From Adiantum capillus-veneris (taxonomy: Eukaryota; Streptophyta; Polypodiopsida; Polypodiales; Pteridaceae): a stretch of 64,000 nucleotides of DNA. The position numbers were made by a program, and so were the translations under genes. Positions 46,001 to 57,665 of the stretch are shown one piece after another. Position 1 is the first letter of the stretch, and each line of letters opens with the position of its first letter. The stretch lies in NCBI GenBank assembly GCA_014529385.2, contig CM043942.1, positions 112,436,141 to 112,500,140 on the forward strand. The letters run 5' to 3'. Below the pieces are notes generated by a model. That model was given only the letters and a program-made list of their open reading frames with translations, had not been told where the DNA came from and did not search any database.

Positions 46001-46603
46001 AGCTCAAAGGCAATGTCACCATCATAAACCTGTGGAAGCTCGGTCACCTGTTTGATTTTCTTGTTATTGTTGATCAGGTGTTGTAGTCTGAAACATGTTT
46101 TGCTACCTAAAATCCAAGGAATGATGGAGTTTTTTGTAAAATCATGAACAACATCATCACTGGACCCCAATCTTTGTTGTTTGTCAAACGGCTCAGTTTC
46201 TTCTTGCATTGATGGATTGTTTATCTCAAAACAATCTTCTTTTGCACATGGAAACTGACTATTGATGCTTGTTATGCCTGGTTTAGCACCAAAATCACTA
46301 TCCTCACTATCTGTAATATAGAGCATATCACTAGAATGTTCAATGAAATACTCATAAGAGAGAGAAGAGTCCAATAAAAAGTGCTCATTTCCATCAATAT
46401 CCCACTCTGAAAGGGGTTTGAATATACATTTTTTCCAACCCGATGTGAACTATTGCTTTCAAACATGTAAATTTGTAGTTTGGAGGAAGAAGACACTGTA
46501 GATAATATCTATTGAGCAAGAGTTTGTTGTGTCGAAGCTCTACTTCCCTACTGTGTGTCTCTTTTCCAAGTGTCCAAGAGAGAGTTACTCTATCCATCTC
46601 CAT
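43030..46603 (-). pseudogene. Gene F: Mutator-like (MULE) transposase with SWIM-like motif, multi-exon
   Basis: Transcribed leftwards. The N-terminal part (46603-45870: RVTLSWTLGKETHSREVEL, an acidic region, FWTRPYKTNMSINCTARL) leads into a zinc-rich FLYWCH/FAR1-like region (ITCHCCKK, ECTCSCK, MMIHIGHHLYEV). The transposase core has WVHFDHTHRIDGW, LKGLMVIAVCDTKEED, FAGFMADEARANWAAVRTVF and RSCLFHWEQSLHK. The C-terminal end has YCTCPNFQ...ASKHLYFVY, a SWIM-like motif with one C changed to S. Introns fit GT-AG, for example 45017-44942 and 44457-44369. Frameshifts near 46400, 45850, 45545 and 44010-43830. Overall a recently decayed MULE-type gene; host derivation is possible. Confidence 0.75.
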
Positions 46604-47235
46604 ACCAAGACAAAGGGAGCAGTTGGTTTTCTAAACCTAATGAAAAGTTCTTGCAAAAAATATAAAACATAATTTTCGCACTTAGAGAGAACAAATCAGT
46701 GACAGCCACATCATATATGCGAGGGCCGCTCATTGTTGCTTTATAATTAATGCCGATGACTACAATCGTAATATAATATCCTCTCCTAGTTCTTCTATAA
46801 TTAAAGCAATCATAATTAAATACTCTCTTTTCATTCTCTCTACAGTAATAATTAAATATTCTCTCTTCATTCATAAAGTAAGGTAGAGTCTTTATTTTTA
46901 CGAGGAAATAGAAGCTCACAATCATTATTAAAAGCTTGAACTCATAAAAGGGATTGGAGACTGCGGAGTTTAGAAAGTTCTTTCATGGCTAAAGGCTAGA
47001 CAAAATGGTGGTCATAGGATCATAAGATTAACAGATACTTTTGCTTAATATTGTAGGTATTATTTAAAAAATCCCTTAAATTTGAAGGTGGATTATGTTT
47101 TTTTCAATAAACCTAAGGTACACAAAGTTAGAATTTACACAAAACCTAAGTTTTTTGGAAGACCTAAGGTTTCGACGTTCTGCAACTCTGCAAGTCATGG
47201 CTCGAGTTTAGCAGGTAGAACCATCTTCATTCCTC
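46604..47235. other. Upstream region of gene F, no feature recognised
   Basis: AT-rich to about 47070, then repeated CCTAAG-type words (47110-47175). May include the gene F promoter; no TATA box can be assigned confidently. Confidence 0.4.
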
Positions 47236-47362
47236 TCCTCCTCCATCTCTTCCTCCACGCCTCCGCCCCACTCCCTAAGCACGCAATCCGTGCGCGCGCG
47301 CATGGACGGATTGCGTGCTCAGCGAGTGGGGCGGAGGCGTGGAGGAAGAGATGGAGAAGGAG
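47236..47362. repeat. Long inverted repeat with 57-bp arms
   Basis: Left arm 47236-47292, centre GCGCGCGC near 47298, right arm 47305-47362. The arms differ at about three positions (CTCCATCTCTTCCTCCACGC, then CTCCGCCCCACTC on the left, complement on the right). It could fold into a long hairpin RNA. It may be a foldback element, terminal repeats of a tiny transposon, or a small-RNA locus. Confidence 0.85.
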
Positions 47363-47565
47363 AATTCTGTTTGTTTTTTTATTTTTGCTTAATCGCCTGC
47401 GTGCTATTCGCACTGTGTCCGAGTATGAGCTTCTGTTGTGCACGCTGTCCGATTTACAAGCAGGAGGTATAAGCACGCTGTCCGAGACGTGGGAAGCTTT
47501 GTATGATGACCGAGTACAAGCACGATGTCTGTTTGCGCGCACGCGGACGGATAGCGTGCTCGTTT
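47270..47565. repeat. Cluster of AGCACGC-TCCG motifs in both orientations
   Basis: AGCACGCAATCCG (47278), CGGATTGCGTGCT (47308), GCACGCTGTCCG (47438), AGCACGCTGTCCG (47472), AGCACGATGTCTG (47519), CGGATAGCGTGCT (47548), and looser ones. The motif overlaps the core of the long inverted repeat. Confidence 0.75.
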
Positions 47566-49323
47566 TTTGGGTTTGCTAAGGTAGCATTGCTGGCTATGCT
47601 GGTAAGGAGGGACGGGGCCCAAGAGGGACGCGGCAAGGAGGGACGGGGCCAGGTGTCAAATACAAAACATCAATGCTCTGCAACGAGGGGATAGCGAGTA
47701 GGTGGAGGGTTTTTGAAGCTTGGAAATGGCAAGAAGAGACCCTTCTCAACTCGGCCTGCGCCATGCTGTGAGTGGCAAAACTCTCAACAATACCATACAC
47801 CATTGGGTTCTCGCCATACACCATTGGGTTCTTGCCTCAATCCAGTTGTATCCCACCTGCCAATCTTTGGATGTAGTTCAAAGATTAAAATTTTTGTTTG
47901 TTTCAAAGCACAGAAAGGTAAATCAGGTTTACATATATATGTATGTATGTATGTTTAGAATTTAAGATTCTAAACATACATACATATATATGTATATATG
48001 TCCAATTACACATATATCCATGCATATTTGTAATACTAGCTATTGCAAGCTCCACCATATCTCATGTGAGTGCCTCCCACAGTTGTAAATAAACCCCTTG
48101 GAGTACAACAGCTGAGATGATGGCTTCTCTTCTAATGAAGTAATGAGCCTGGTCACTTGCTGCCCTCATATGTTCATGCACAATGTGATTGACTTCATGC
48201 CCTACCACTGTCGCGCACAAAAACAGCGATTCTTACACACCGTTCCATTAAGGCGACCCCCATCACACGTCTCTTCTGCTATGAGGGTGGGCTGCTGCGA
48301 TGCTACACGCCTCATATGTATTTTCTTGGCAACTCCAGGTGCGAAGCGTGGGCTGTTTGCCCCTTTTTAGTTTTGGCTATACTTCCTTTGTTCCTCACCC
48401 TCCCTACTTCTAACATATGGTATGTCGCAGTGCCCTCGTTGCTAAGCAGCTTGGCAGCAATTTTAACCACTGGGAGAGATTATTCTAGTTTTTTTCCTTC
48501 ATGTCATACCTTGAAAGGCTGAGCTATTTGTAAAGAGATTTTGGTTTTTCTTTTGCATTTAATAAAGCAAAACATTTGAGATGAGCACAGCGTTTACTGG
48601 CCATGAGATGAGCACAGTGTTTAAATGATCGCCCAAGGCACTAACTTAGCGACATCACAAAAAAATTCACATCAATTTTTGTGTAACTTAGCAGCATCTT
48701 TGGTAAAGAATCTAATAAGACGACGTCTTTGGTGAACAATGTAAGGACAATTTCTATTAGCAAACCTTAGCGTAGGTCAAAACATTCTCCACTAGCGATT
48801 TGGAAATACATGGAGAATAGAAAATGTACTAAATTTCTTAGCTAGTTGATCAAACCTCAGCATTTCTATGGTGTTTTTTTTTTCTCGACTCACCGGGGAG
48901 CCCACAGGGGGAGGTGCTTGTCCCTTCCAAATATTAGCCATGTTACATAGTTCTGGAAGAGTTAATCAAATGGACTCTTGAGTGCCTTTCTTCGTCAATA
49001 AAACTCTTGTTTAGTTCCTTATTTGTTGTTGTGCTACACATAAATGTTAGATAATAGCTTGCAATGTATTTTGTTCTTTAAATGCTACCGACTATACGAA
49101 AAATGCACGGATATAAGAAAGGGTAACTAAAGTCAGCTGTAAATAAGTTTTGACAGGTTTTGACATGTTACTTGTTTTGACAGGTTTTGACATGTTTACC
49201 CTATGGCATTGAAACTACTTTGATTTATGCATAAATGTAAGGTATTTATCATATGTTTAATTTTTAACAGAAGGTCAAGTGTTAAACCTAAGAGAGTATC
49301 TAGCTATCTAACTCCTAAGTGTT

Positions 49324-49378
<55 letters not shown>

Positions 49379-49506
49379 TAGCATTTATACATTATAACTG
49401 TTTTGTCTTTTTTGCATTTATAGTTTTTTATAAAAGAGTTGATAGTTCTAGACAGAGTTTTGATTATGCTATTGATTTTTTTTAATAAAGGTGTAAGATT
49501 TTTCTC
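47566..49506. other. Spacer between genes F and G with small repeats
   Basis: No gene. Direct repeats: AAGGAGGGACGGGGCC (47605, 47635), CCATACACCATTGGGTTCT (two copies near 47792-47833), and TTTTGACAGGTTTTGACATG (two copies, 49145-49193). A near-perfect palindrome lies at 47931-47991 (ACATATATATGTATG ... mirror). (CT)n at 49326-49372. Possible upstream region of gene G; no promoter is assigned. Confidence 0.7.
47931..47991. repeat. AT-rich palindrome with about 27-bp arms
   Basis: Left arm ends TATGTTTAGAAT, right arm starts ATTCTAAACATA, spaced by a few bases. Outer parts are ATATATGTATG and its complement. Likely a cruciform or a small foldback element. Confidence 0.85.
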
Positions 49507-52500
49507 ATGGTTCGCAAACGCTCCATGAAAAAACAAGAAGCAAATTGTTCAGGGGGGATGACTCTACGGTCTGGGGCTATTCAAGGAAGGAAAGGTATAC
49601 TTGAGGATGGTTCCTCGATGATTCTACCTATGAGTCCACCAAAGAAGTCTGTGAAGAGAAGAAATCAATGTGTGTATGTTGATGATGAAGTGTGGTCCTT
49701 GGACAGGTCTATGATGGTGCTTCTAATAGCAATGCTATCACTCCAAATACTATTGGTCCATCTTTTGCTCCCACCCCACAAACTACCAAACCGAAGAAGA
49801 CGACTTTTCAAAGCATAACAGGGTTTTTGGGGAGAATGTGTCTCTTGGGTTGATGAATGAAGTCATAAGTCAATTTCATATCAAAATAAAGTCAGAGCCT
49901 CCTTTTGCTCCCTTATGTAGATTAATAGCTACAGGTGTTGTTCGATGTGAAATTTTGGATGCACCTTGGTTGACATCCACGTTCGATAGGGTTGGCTATG
50001 TCTCTTCAATGGGTTCTTTTATTGTTTCATTTAAAGGACGACATGGAGAAATAAAACATCTGACAAAAGATACGATTGAGAAGTGGGATCCAATATGGCA
50101 AAGACTTAATGCAAAATTTCAAAAGAATCTTGTGGGTGATTGGGTAGATCTTCGAGGCAAACTTTTTTTTGTTTGGGATGGTAACCACAGATTGAAAACT
50201 TGGATGCGAAGAATTGAAGAAGGCAAGTGCTTCTTTTCTTATTGTGTTTGAGTTTAGATATACATTGCTACACTTGAAAAATCAATTTGGATGATGTTTC
50301 TTTTGTAGAGCACTCTGAGTATGAAAAATACCATGTGCAAGTTCGTTGTGAATTTATTGAGATAGATAAAAAGAAGGAAACAGAGTTGATTTTGAGTCTT
50401 GTACAACAAACTAGTAGGGATTATTTGGTTAATTTTTGTTCAATTCTCTGGTTGTAATATGTTTTTTCATTTGCTTACCAGTCAACATTTGCTTCTAGAA
50501 TCTCGCGGGCTACAGCTCCACCCAACTTGGCACATGAAGTATTTATTTTTCAGAAGTTTGGTATTGCTAACAAATCGAGCATAATGGAATATCTAACTCC
50601 TGAGCAAAAATCTTGGATGGAGATTGAGCTTAAATTGGAGGCTAGACATAACTAAGGGATTGTGCCATGGTACTCAATGTCGTGCATTTTGATTGCTCAA
50701 CTTGTTTGGAAGGTATGTCATGCTCAATTTGTTTGGGATAATAAACATAACAATTACGCTCAAATATGACTTAAATTTTTATGTGGGAAGTCTATTCATA
50801 GTTGTCAAGTAATGGATTGGGTTACGGTTTGTATAATGCCCTAAATTCCCACATGGGAAGCCTTGTAGAGGTGGCAAGTTATGGATGGATTTTTGGTTCC
50901 TGTGTAGGAAGCCTATGTAGTCATGGATTTGTTTGCGTTGTGTTACTAATGGCTCATAGAAATATTGTTAAATAATTGTGTTGCTATGAAGGGGAGATGG
51001 GAATCCTTTTTGGCTGATGAGAAGAGAAGGCTTAGTACTTTAGGTCTTCTCGGGGAGGATTTCAAAAAGAAGATGAATGAAGCTTTAAAGAAGGAAGAAG
51101 AAAAAATGAGAGATAGCGGATATAAGTACCTTTCTATTGCAAATCTTGCACATGGTGAAGAGTTTTTTACTATGCTAGTTGACAAGGATTGGCATGACAA
51201 AACAATGGTAGGAATCACTCAGGATAAATTATACAGCTTGTGCGCCGCAAAGATCACAATAGAGAGGTTTGTTTCAGTTCATCTTAAACTTTGATTTGTC
51301 GTTTTAGTGTGCATTGTAATCAGTACATTAACTTTTGGATTGATGGTTATAAATTTGTTCAATAGACGCAAAGAACTTCTTCACATGATGATTTTGACCA
51401 AAGTTAAGGACTCCAAGGGAGGTCATTTTGTAGACTATAAGAAACTTAGAGCCTACATGAGGCAAGAGACCTATTGGCAAGGAATGTTTGGCGAAGCAGT
51501 AATTATTATTGCTAAGTTTGAGGTGGAGGGGCCTTTGTTGCAAAAAACATTTGAGGGGTTTTTTAAGGCATCTAGGAAGACACTTGTTTCATTGGCTTAT
51601 ACTCATGTTCTGGCAAACATGAAGAGTGCTTCAAATTATGCCTCTTTACCCGAAGTGATGCATTCAAGCAAACGTCTTGTGTATAGGTATTGGATTGTTT
51701 GAATACTATTTTTTCTTCACAACGTATTTTATTGTCTCTTTTTTATATTGATTTTTCATTTAGATGGCTATTGAATTGTATGCGGCTGAGGATGATAGAG
51801 TCTATGCTGGAGGATGTACAAGAATGGCTAGATAAAGAGGATGAAAATACTATGTTCTCGTCAACACTCTTGGAAAAGGGTATTACACCTTGGGAGTGCT
51901 CTCACTGTCCATGGTGGTTGGAGTATCCCCTGGGTGTTATCCCAAAGAGTGAGCAAGAGATTCATGCTCGTAAGTGAACTGCAATCTCTTGTATAAACTA
52001 ATATAATTTGTTTAAAATTGAATTTTGTTGATCTTTTGTTGTGAACTTTTCTATGGAAAGGTTTTTTGAAAGAGAGTCACATCTCTAATGACGATGTAAT
52101 CCCACCCCAAGCTACACACATTGAGCCATCCACCAAGCCATCTTCGCGTGGAAGGAAAGGTAAAAAAAGTATAGAAAAACCCTCCCAATGTGTGCCTATA
52201 AATTCTGATGGTGAGGAGGAGAGCTTTCCAATTCCTCTTCCACCAAAAGGATCCACCCTAGCATCAAAGTCTTGCTTCTCTGAGACTATTATGAGTCATT
52301 CACTACATGAGAGGATGCCATCAAAACGCAACACAGGTAGATGTTCTTTGCTTGTTTATTTGCTTTTTATTACTCTAATTATTGCGTGCATTAACCGTTG
52401 ACACTCCTACGGTTTTCTAAGCATTCTTTGAGATTCTAAGCAATTGAAAATTTCATTCTCATGTTTAGGAGAGGATTTTATTACTTTTGTGGATGCTTTG

Positions 52501-53631
52501 TTGTTGGATGTGGAAGCAATTGATGACCTAGCATGGCATAGGTAAGACTTACATATTTCTCTAAAAACTCAACTTACCATAATTTACTCTTACCATGATC
52601 CTTTGGTTTGTGTTAGCATTGATGTGGTTCAAGAAAACACCAATCTATGATGGGCGTGAGTATTCATTGAAGGGGGAAATCTCCCAATATGTGGCAAGGT
52701 TGATCTTTGCAGACTTCCCTACGTCCATGCTAGTTGATGGTATTCACAATAGCACTATAGGTGAGCTTTTTTTATGGCTTCTCTTTCGTTATACAATGCA
52801 TATATGTTATGATGTAATTTTTCATTTTAACTTGAGTGTGTAGGCAATGTAAAGGTTGTTCCTGAGTGGAACCACTTTTCCACTGCCTTGGCAATTGGTG
52901 TCATGGAAATCTTCGATGTTCACTTGGCAGACAAGGGTTTCTTGGTGACTTTGTCTCTTGCGCAACATTTGGGGGATCGTGCCATGCAAGCTAATAGAGT
53001 GAGTTTGCAGCTCAATCGCTCGTGGACTTTGATGTGTGATGGGGGATACTGGCATCGAGAGACTGGTGAGAAGGTGAGGTTGCCTTCTCTATGTAAAGCT
53101 TGCGCATGAAATTTAGAGTTCTTCTCGTTAAGTGATTTATTTTCTCTTTACATAGGTGATGGATCTCACTCTTGGTGTGTTTTATCGTAAGAATGCTCAA
53201 AGCATTACACTCATTATGATAGAAAGTCTGGGGAAGATGTTTCTCTTGAGTGCTTTTTGGCCTCAAGAAGCTACCTCACTGAGTCTCCACCTCATTCATC
53301 TAACAATTATACAAGGATAGCTGGAGATTTGATTCGAGGGGAAGCAGAGCGTACTGAGACTTTTTATAGGTAACTTTCTAGCCATGAACACTCAGCACAC
53401 TCATCTTGGTAGTTAAATGCTAGCTCTTATTATGTTTGACGCAGTTGGTTGCTAGAAACATTCACATATGAGGACGACCATGTTATGGACATTTTTGTTG
53501 GGTGTGGTGGCTTGGGGCTTGCTTGCACAAAGGAGATCCGTCATTGTCCAATGCTAGAGGGTGATTTCTTTGTCTTCTCTGAGTGTTTAGACAAGAAAGT
53601 TTGTGGTCCTCCTCCTGAGGAGAAAAACTAG
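49507..53631 (+). pseudogene. Gene G: ParB-like plus N6/N4 DNA methyltransferase-like protein, multi-exon
   Basis: About 13 exons can be traced with GT-AG (one GC-AG) junctions, e.g. 49820-50225, 50310-50415, 51764-51972, 52063-52337, 52844-53073, 53156-53372, 53446-53631. Exon 2 ends with GKLFFVWDGNHRLKTW, then KYHVQVRCEFIEID: the DGNHR signature and following strand of a ParB/Srx-like fold. The C-terminal third reads as a permuted beta-class methyltransferase: RLIFADFPTSM (motif IV position, usually DPPY), IFDVHLADKGFLVTL, then DHVMDIFVGCGGLGLA (motif I, D-F-G-G) ending RHCPMLEGD. The middle (50950-52340) is charged and unrecognised. Breaks: frameshifts near 49690, 49830 and 52650, stops near 50654 and 53187. 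DPPY is not conserved, so catalysis is doubtful. Assignment is by motif only. Confidence 0.6.
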
Positions 53632-53943
53632 TAGATAAGTTACTTCCATAGGTGGACAATTATTTTTGTGACTTGACTCTATGTATTGTTTGAGATAGTA
53701 TTTTTTCAATGCAACAATTAGCAACATATGGATATTGTGGGTTTTTCCCTTGTCCCCACAAGGGTTTTTTAACCCACAATCATGATTCGATTTGGGATGA
53801 TGTTTCATATCTCAAATCGAGAATCAATCTATATGTTGTTCAATTATGGCGAAAATGTTGTGTTTGTCATGTCATTATCTTGTTATTGTTGTTCTTATTG
53901 GGATTTAGGGTAATGCAAGCAAATGCTTGGTCAATAATCATCA

Positions 53944-53997
<54 letters not shown>

Positions 53998-54035
53998 TAT
54001 GTATGTGGGGTGGGGTCTCTTAATGCTCTAGATTT

Positions 54036-54126
<91 letters not shown>

Positions 54127-54221
54127 TCTCTCTAATTACTTATAGAGCAAACAAGATAAAGACTTTTTGCCAGGGTGGACTTCAACTTATCCCATTCAAA
54201 AAATCCAAATATCTCACTTTG

Positions 54222-54292
<71 letters not shown>

Positions 54293-54599
54293 ATCTCTCA
54301 TTGGCTTATAATGTGAACAAGATAAAGACTCGCTACTAGAGTAGACTTCAACTTACCTCGTATCAAAAATTCAAAAAATTTACTTTGTACTAAAATTCTT
54401 GCAGGATCGTAAACAAAGACTTTGTGATGATCTTTCTTAAATATACTATATATATGACATTGCAATATCAATATGTTGATATTGATATGGTTAGTTTTTT
54501 TATCAAATCCATGTTGTGTTACTATGGCCCTTAATTGTGTTATAAAGATGTAGAGCACAATTCTTTTACTATGTACTTTATCCTAGTTGAAAAGATATA
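53632..54599. repeat. Microsatellite cluster between gene G and element E
   Basis: (GT)n 53946-53996, (CT)n 54041-54083 fused to (CA)n 54084-54124, and (CT)n 54220-54289. The last run is flanked by diverged direct repeats of about 67 bp (54146-54212 and 54313-54380, sharing AACAAGATAAAGACT and GACTTCAACTTA). No gene. Confidence 0.9.
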
Positions 54600-54765
54600 T
54601 ACCTTAGTATGCGCAAAAGGTTTCATCTACTTTTGCTACCTACAAAAATCTCTAAATTTGTAAAGAAATCTCTAAATGAAAAGCTCCTATATTCAATATC
54701 CTCACCACAAAGCAATCAATCTTCTCCATCCTATCGACAAGAAAATGCTACAAGTATATTGCAAG

Positions 54766-55361
54766 GAGTCGGGCACATTTGGGTACCAAAAACATAACTT
54801 AAGGACAAGCCGTGCCACATTTGGGTGTCCACAAAATCGTAGATTGTACCAAAGATAGTTCCAAGGTTCAAAACACAAAGAAGAGCATCTTCAAGCAGGG
54901 AACCTAAATCAAAAAGGATTTGGAGAAAAAAGGAGCACTTATCTTCTCCACAAACTATAAAACTGATGAAGAAGTGGAGAGTTAAGTCTCAAAACACTCA
55001 ACCACAACAATTCATCAAAGAAGAACCAAGATACAAATGGCGAGTTCAAGCTCAACAACCAGAATTATTGATATTGACAGCTCAGGAAATCAGCATGCCA
55101 AAGCATCCTGATGGTACAATAAAGCAAAGAGCACACAAGCTACAAGATTTTCTCTTTGGAAAACAGCAAAAAAAAACCTCGACCTCAGAAACCCTTGAGT
55201 TAATTACTCAAGACCCAACTCTTGCACAACATAATGGTTTGAATTGCATTGATCTTCAAAGCATGGTAGAGCCAACCAAGGCTATGCATGGACATGATTG
55301 TTCAGCCCATGCACACAATCGTCCCGGAGTATGCCATGTAGGAGGGGTGGAAGGGAACTAA
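54766..55361 (+). pseudogene. Element E upstream gag-like region
   Basis: Contains VGHIWVPK near 54764-54790, then EEPRYKWRVQAQQPE, LTAQEISMPKHPDG. These patterns match the W-L-P and RYKW modules of element B at 32690-33240, suggesting a common protein of unknown role. Stops precede 54966. Confidence 0.5.
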
Positions 55362-57665
55362 GTAATTAAGGGCAATGTTTGAAGAGGGAGGAAAAAGTAT
55401 GATGTTCACGTGTGATTTTTGCAAAACTACCTAATAATGCCCTTACAGAGTCATCAACAGGGAAACATTAACTGATAACATGTCCCCGATGAGTGTAAAT
55501 AGTGTATATCAGGACTTAAAAATGGAAAAATCCACCAAAAACAATAAAGCAGTGTATAAACTGATAGTGTATATAAAATCATCAAAAAATGGTCTTTTTT
55601 TTTATTTTCATCATTTTTCTTGATATCGGGACTTTTTCACAAGAAAACAATAAAGCAGTGTTGTTCAATGGATTTTTCCTAATTATTGCTTTTTCACTTT
55701 TCTTTTTTAGTGCTTTTTATTATTTTCTTTGCTTTTTTCAATAAACATGTCAAAAATTAATAATAAATAGCAAATGAGCTCAGATGGAGAAACTAAAGAT
55801 ACACTGATGATCAGAAGGACAAGGCGGACAGGCACAAAATATTTCAATCAAATCGACAGATGAAAGCGGGAAGCCTAAATTAGGTTGCCAAGGTCTACTT
55901 TCGCAAATTCTTGCAGAATGAGCTAACGGAATCCAATTGACGAAATTTTTGAGTTTAACATAGATTTCACGGCCTAGTAGGACTAACAAGCAAAGTTGGG
56001 GAAAAATAGTTTTGGAAGTATAGATATCCAAGATAGCCCAAAATCACCTTATTTCCACTATTCACTCTTGGAGGAGAGAGATCTCGGCCTTCTTTGCGTG
56101 CGATTTCCGGAGTCCACAGTCGTCCATTTACAGCGCCGTCTCACACGAGACATTAGGGGTAAGTTATTAGCCCATCAATGAACAATTTTATATGGCCGGT
56201 TAGCAAGTCTAGGCTCAGGAAAAAACCCTAGAAACCCAGCAGTGCATGAAGTCCTACGACACAAATTGACCATAGCGGCCTGTTAGCTCAACCGAATTGG
56301 ACGAGACTTGAACTATAGCGTGCCCCTATATAATAGAACACTTCTATATCACCAAATGACCATTCTTTAGGGGTTCAGGGGGTTCCCAAGTAGATAATCT
56401 ACGTTTTTACCATATGCTCAAATTGGATTCTGACTCCACGGGCAGCTCATAGGACTGGGATACACAATGTACCTAGAAGGTTTCATGAAAACAGTCAAGG
56501 CAAGCTCTCAAATAGCAGAAAAACAACTTGAAGGCTACAAAGCATCAAATTTGACATATGAAGTCAAACTGACTCCAAATGGGCCAAAATTGGATGGGTA
56601 GCATCAAGACTATTAGCAGACAAGCCCATAGCTTCAAAAGTGACTAACCAACTCCACAGGCCATCTAGTCACAAATATCGGTGATTTCAGAGTCGACAAG
56701 AGCACGAAGTGATTCCGATACAACAAAACTTTTCCAAATTCATTTTAGGACTTGTTTCAGCTGTATTGAATATGTCTAGGTCATCAAATTGTCAGGTCTT
56801 GCAACAAAATTGACTGCTGTAATTAATCATGATTATTTACTTTTGTGCTTGTTGGCTTGAAATGATCTCTTCACTTCACCTATCACTTGTACACATCTAT
56901 TATATGCGAAATTTCAAGTATGAGCCAAAATTATCAAGGAAAACTTGGAAATTGTCAAAAAAACGCACCAAAGTCTTTCTAACCAAATTTTTGAGTTTTC
57001 TGTCACATTTTTTGATCCAAATCACCCAATATATCATACACAGAGTCTACATCATGCCTAGAACCAAGTTGCAACAAAAATTATACATTTTGATGAAGTT
57101 AATAATCACGATTATTTACTTTCTTGCAAAAATGGGTGAAATCTGTAACTTTGACCTTATGGGACCAAAGAACATAATGTCCTAAGTCCACTGATCAAAT
57201 TGAGCAAATTTGAATCTCAAAAACTCAAAATCTCTTTATATCTACTATTTCAGAGTCTGAAAGCCTAAATATGGCACCATTTCCACCCAATGCACTCAAA
57301 TGATCCCACACTCAAAATACAAAAAGTTGGAAAAAATCCCCAGCTGTAAAGAATCACGATATTTACTTTTGTTGCAATTTTTGCATGGATTGCATGATTT
57401 TGATCTCTACATGTTTCTATGCATCTATGCATGCTCCAAAATTGATTTGAAGCAAAATGGACATCATTGGTCAAGCAATTCCGATTCACGGCATTTCAGA
57501 GCAGCATTCCAAAAATTTCTAACTTTGACATTGTATTCACTCAGCAAGAGCAATGCAAGTTGCTGAGAAGGCAAAGAAAAGGGTGTCCGAGAAAGAAAAG
57601 TTGCAAGAGTTACCACCTTACCAATTAAATCCAAGTTCAGTGTGATGATGGCAAAGGCAGCTTAA
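55362..57665 (+). other. Element E non-coding interval with spaced repeats
   Basis: About 2.3 kb without a believable ORF. AATCATGATTATTTACTTTT (56826), AATCACGATTATTTACTTTC (57104) and AATCACGATATTTACTTTTG (57353) recur about 278 and 249 bases apart within weakly similar surroundings, which recalls the repeat-built leader of element B. Confidence 0.7.

Noticed and set aside
47082-47579. 165-residue open frame and overlapping minus-strand frames
   Set aside because: They cross the long inverted repeat; both strands give arginine/alanine-rich mirror products, as expected from a palindromic GC-rich sequence.
48143-48522. Short plus-strand frames between F and G
   Set aside because: No motif, no codon-like composition, overlapping frames; treated as spacer.
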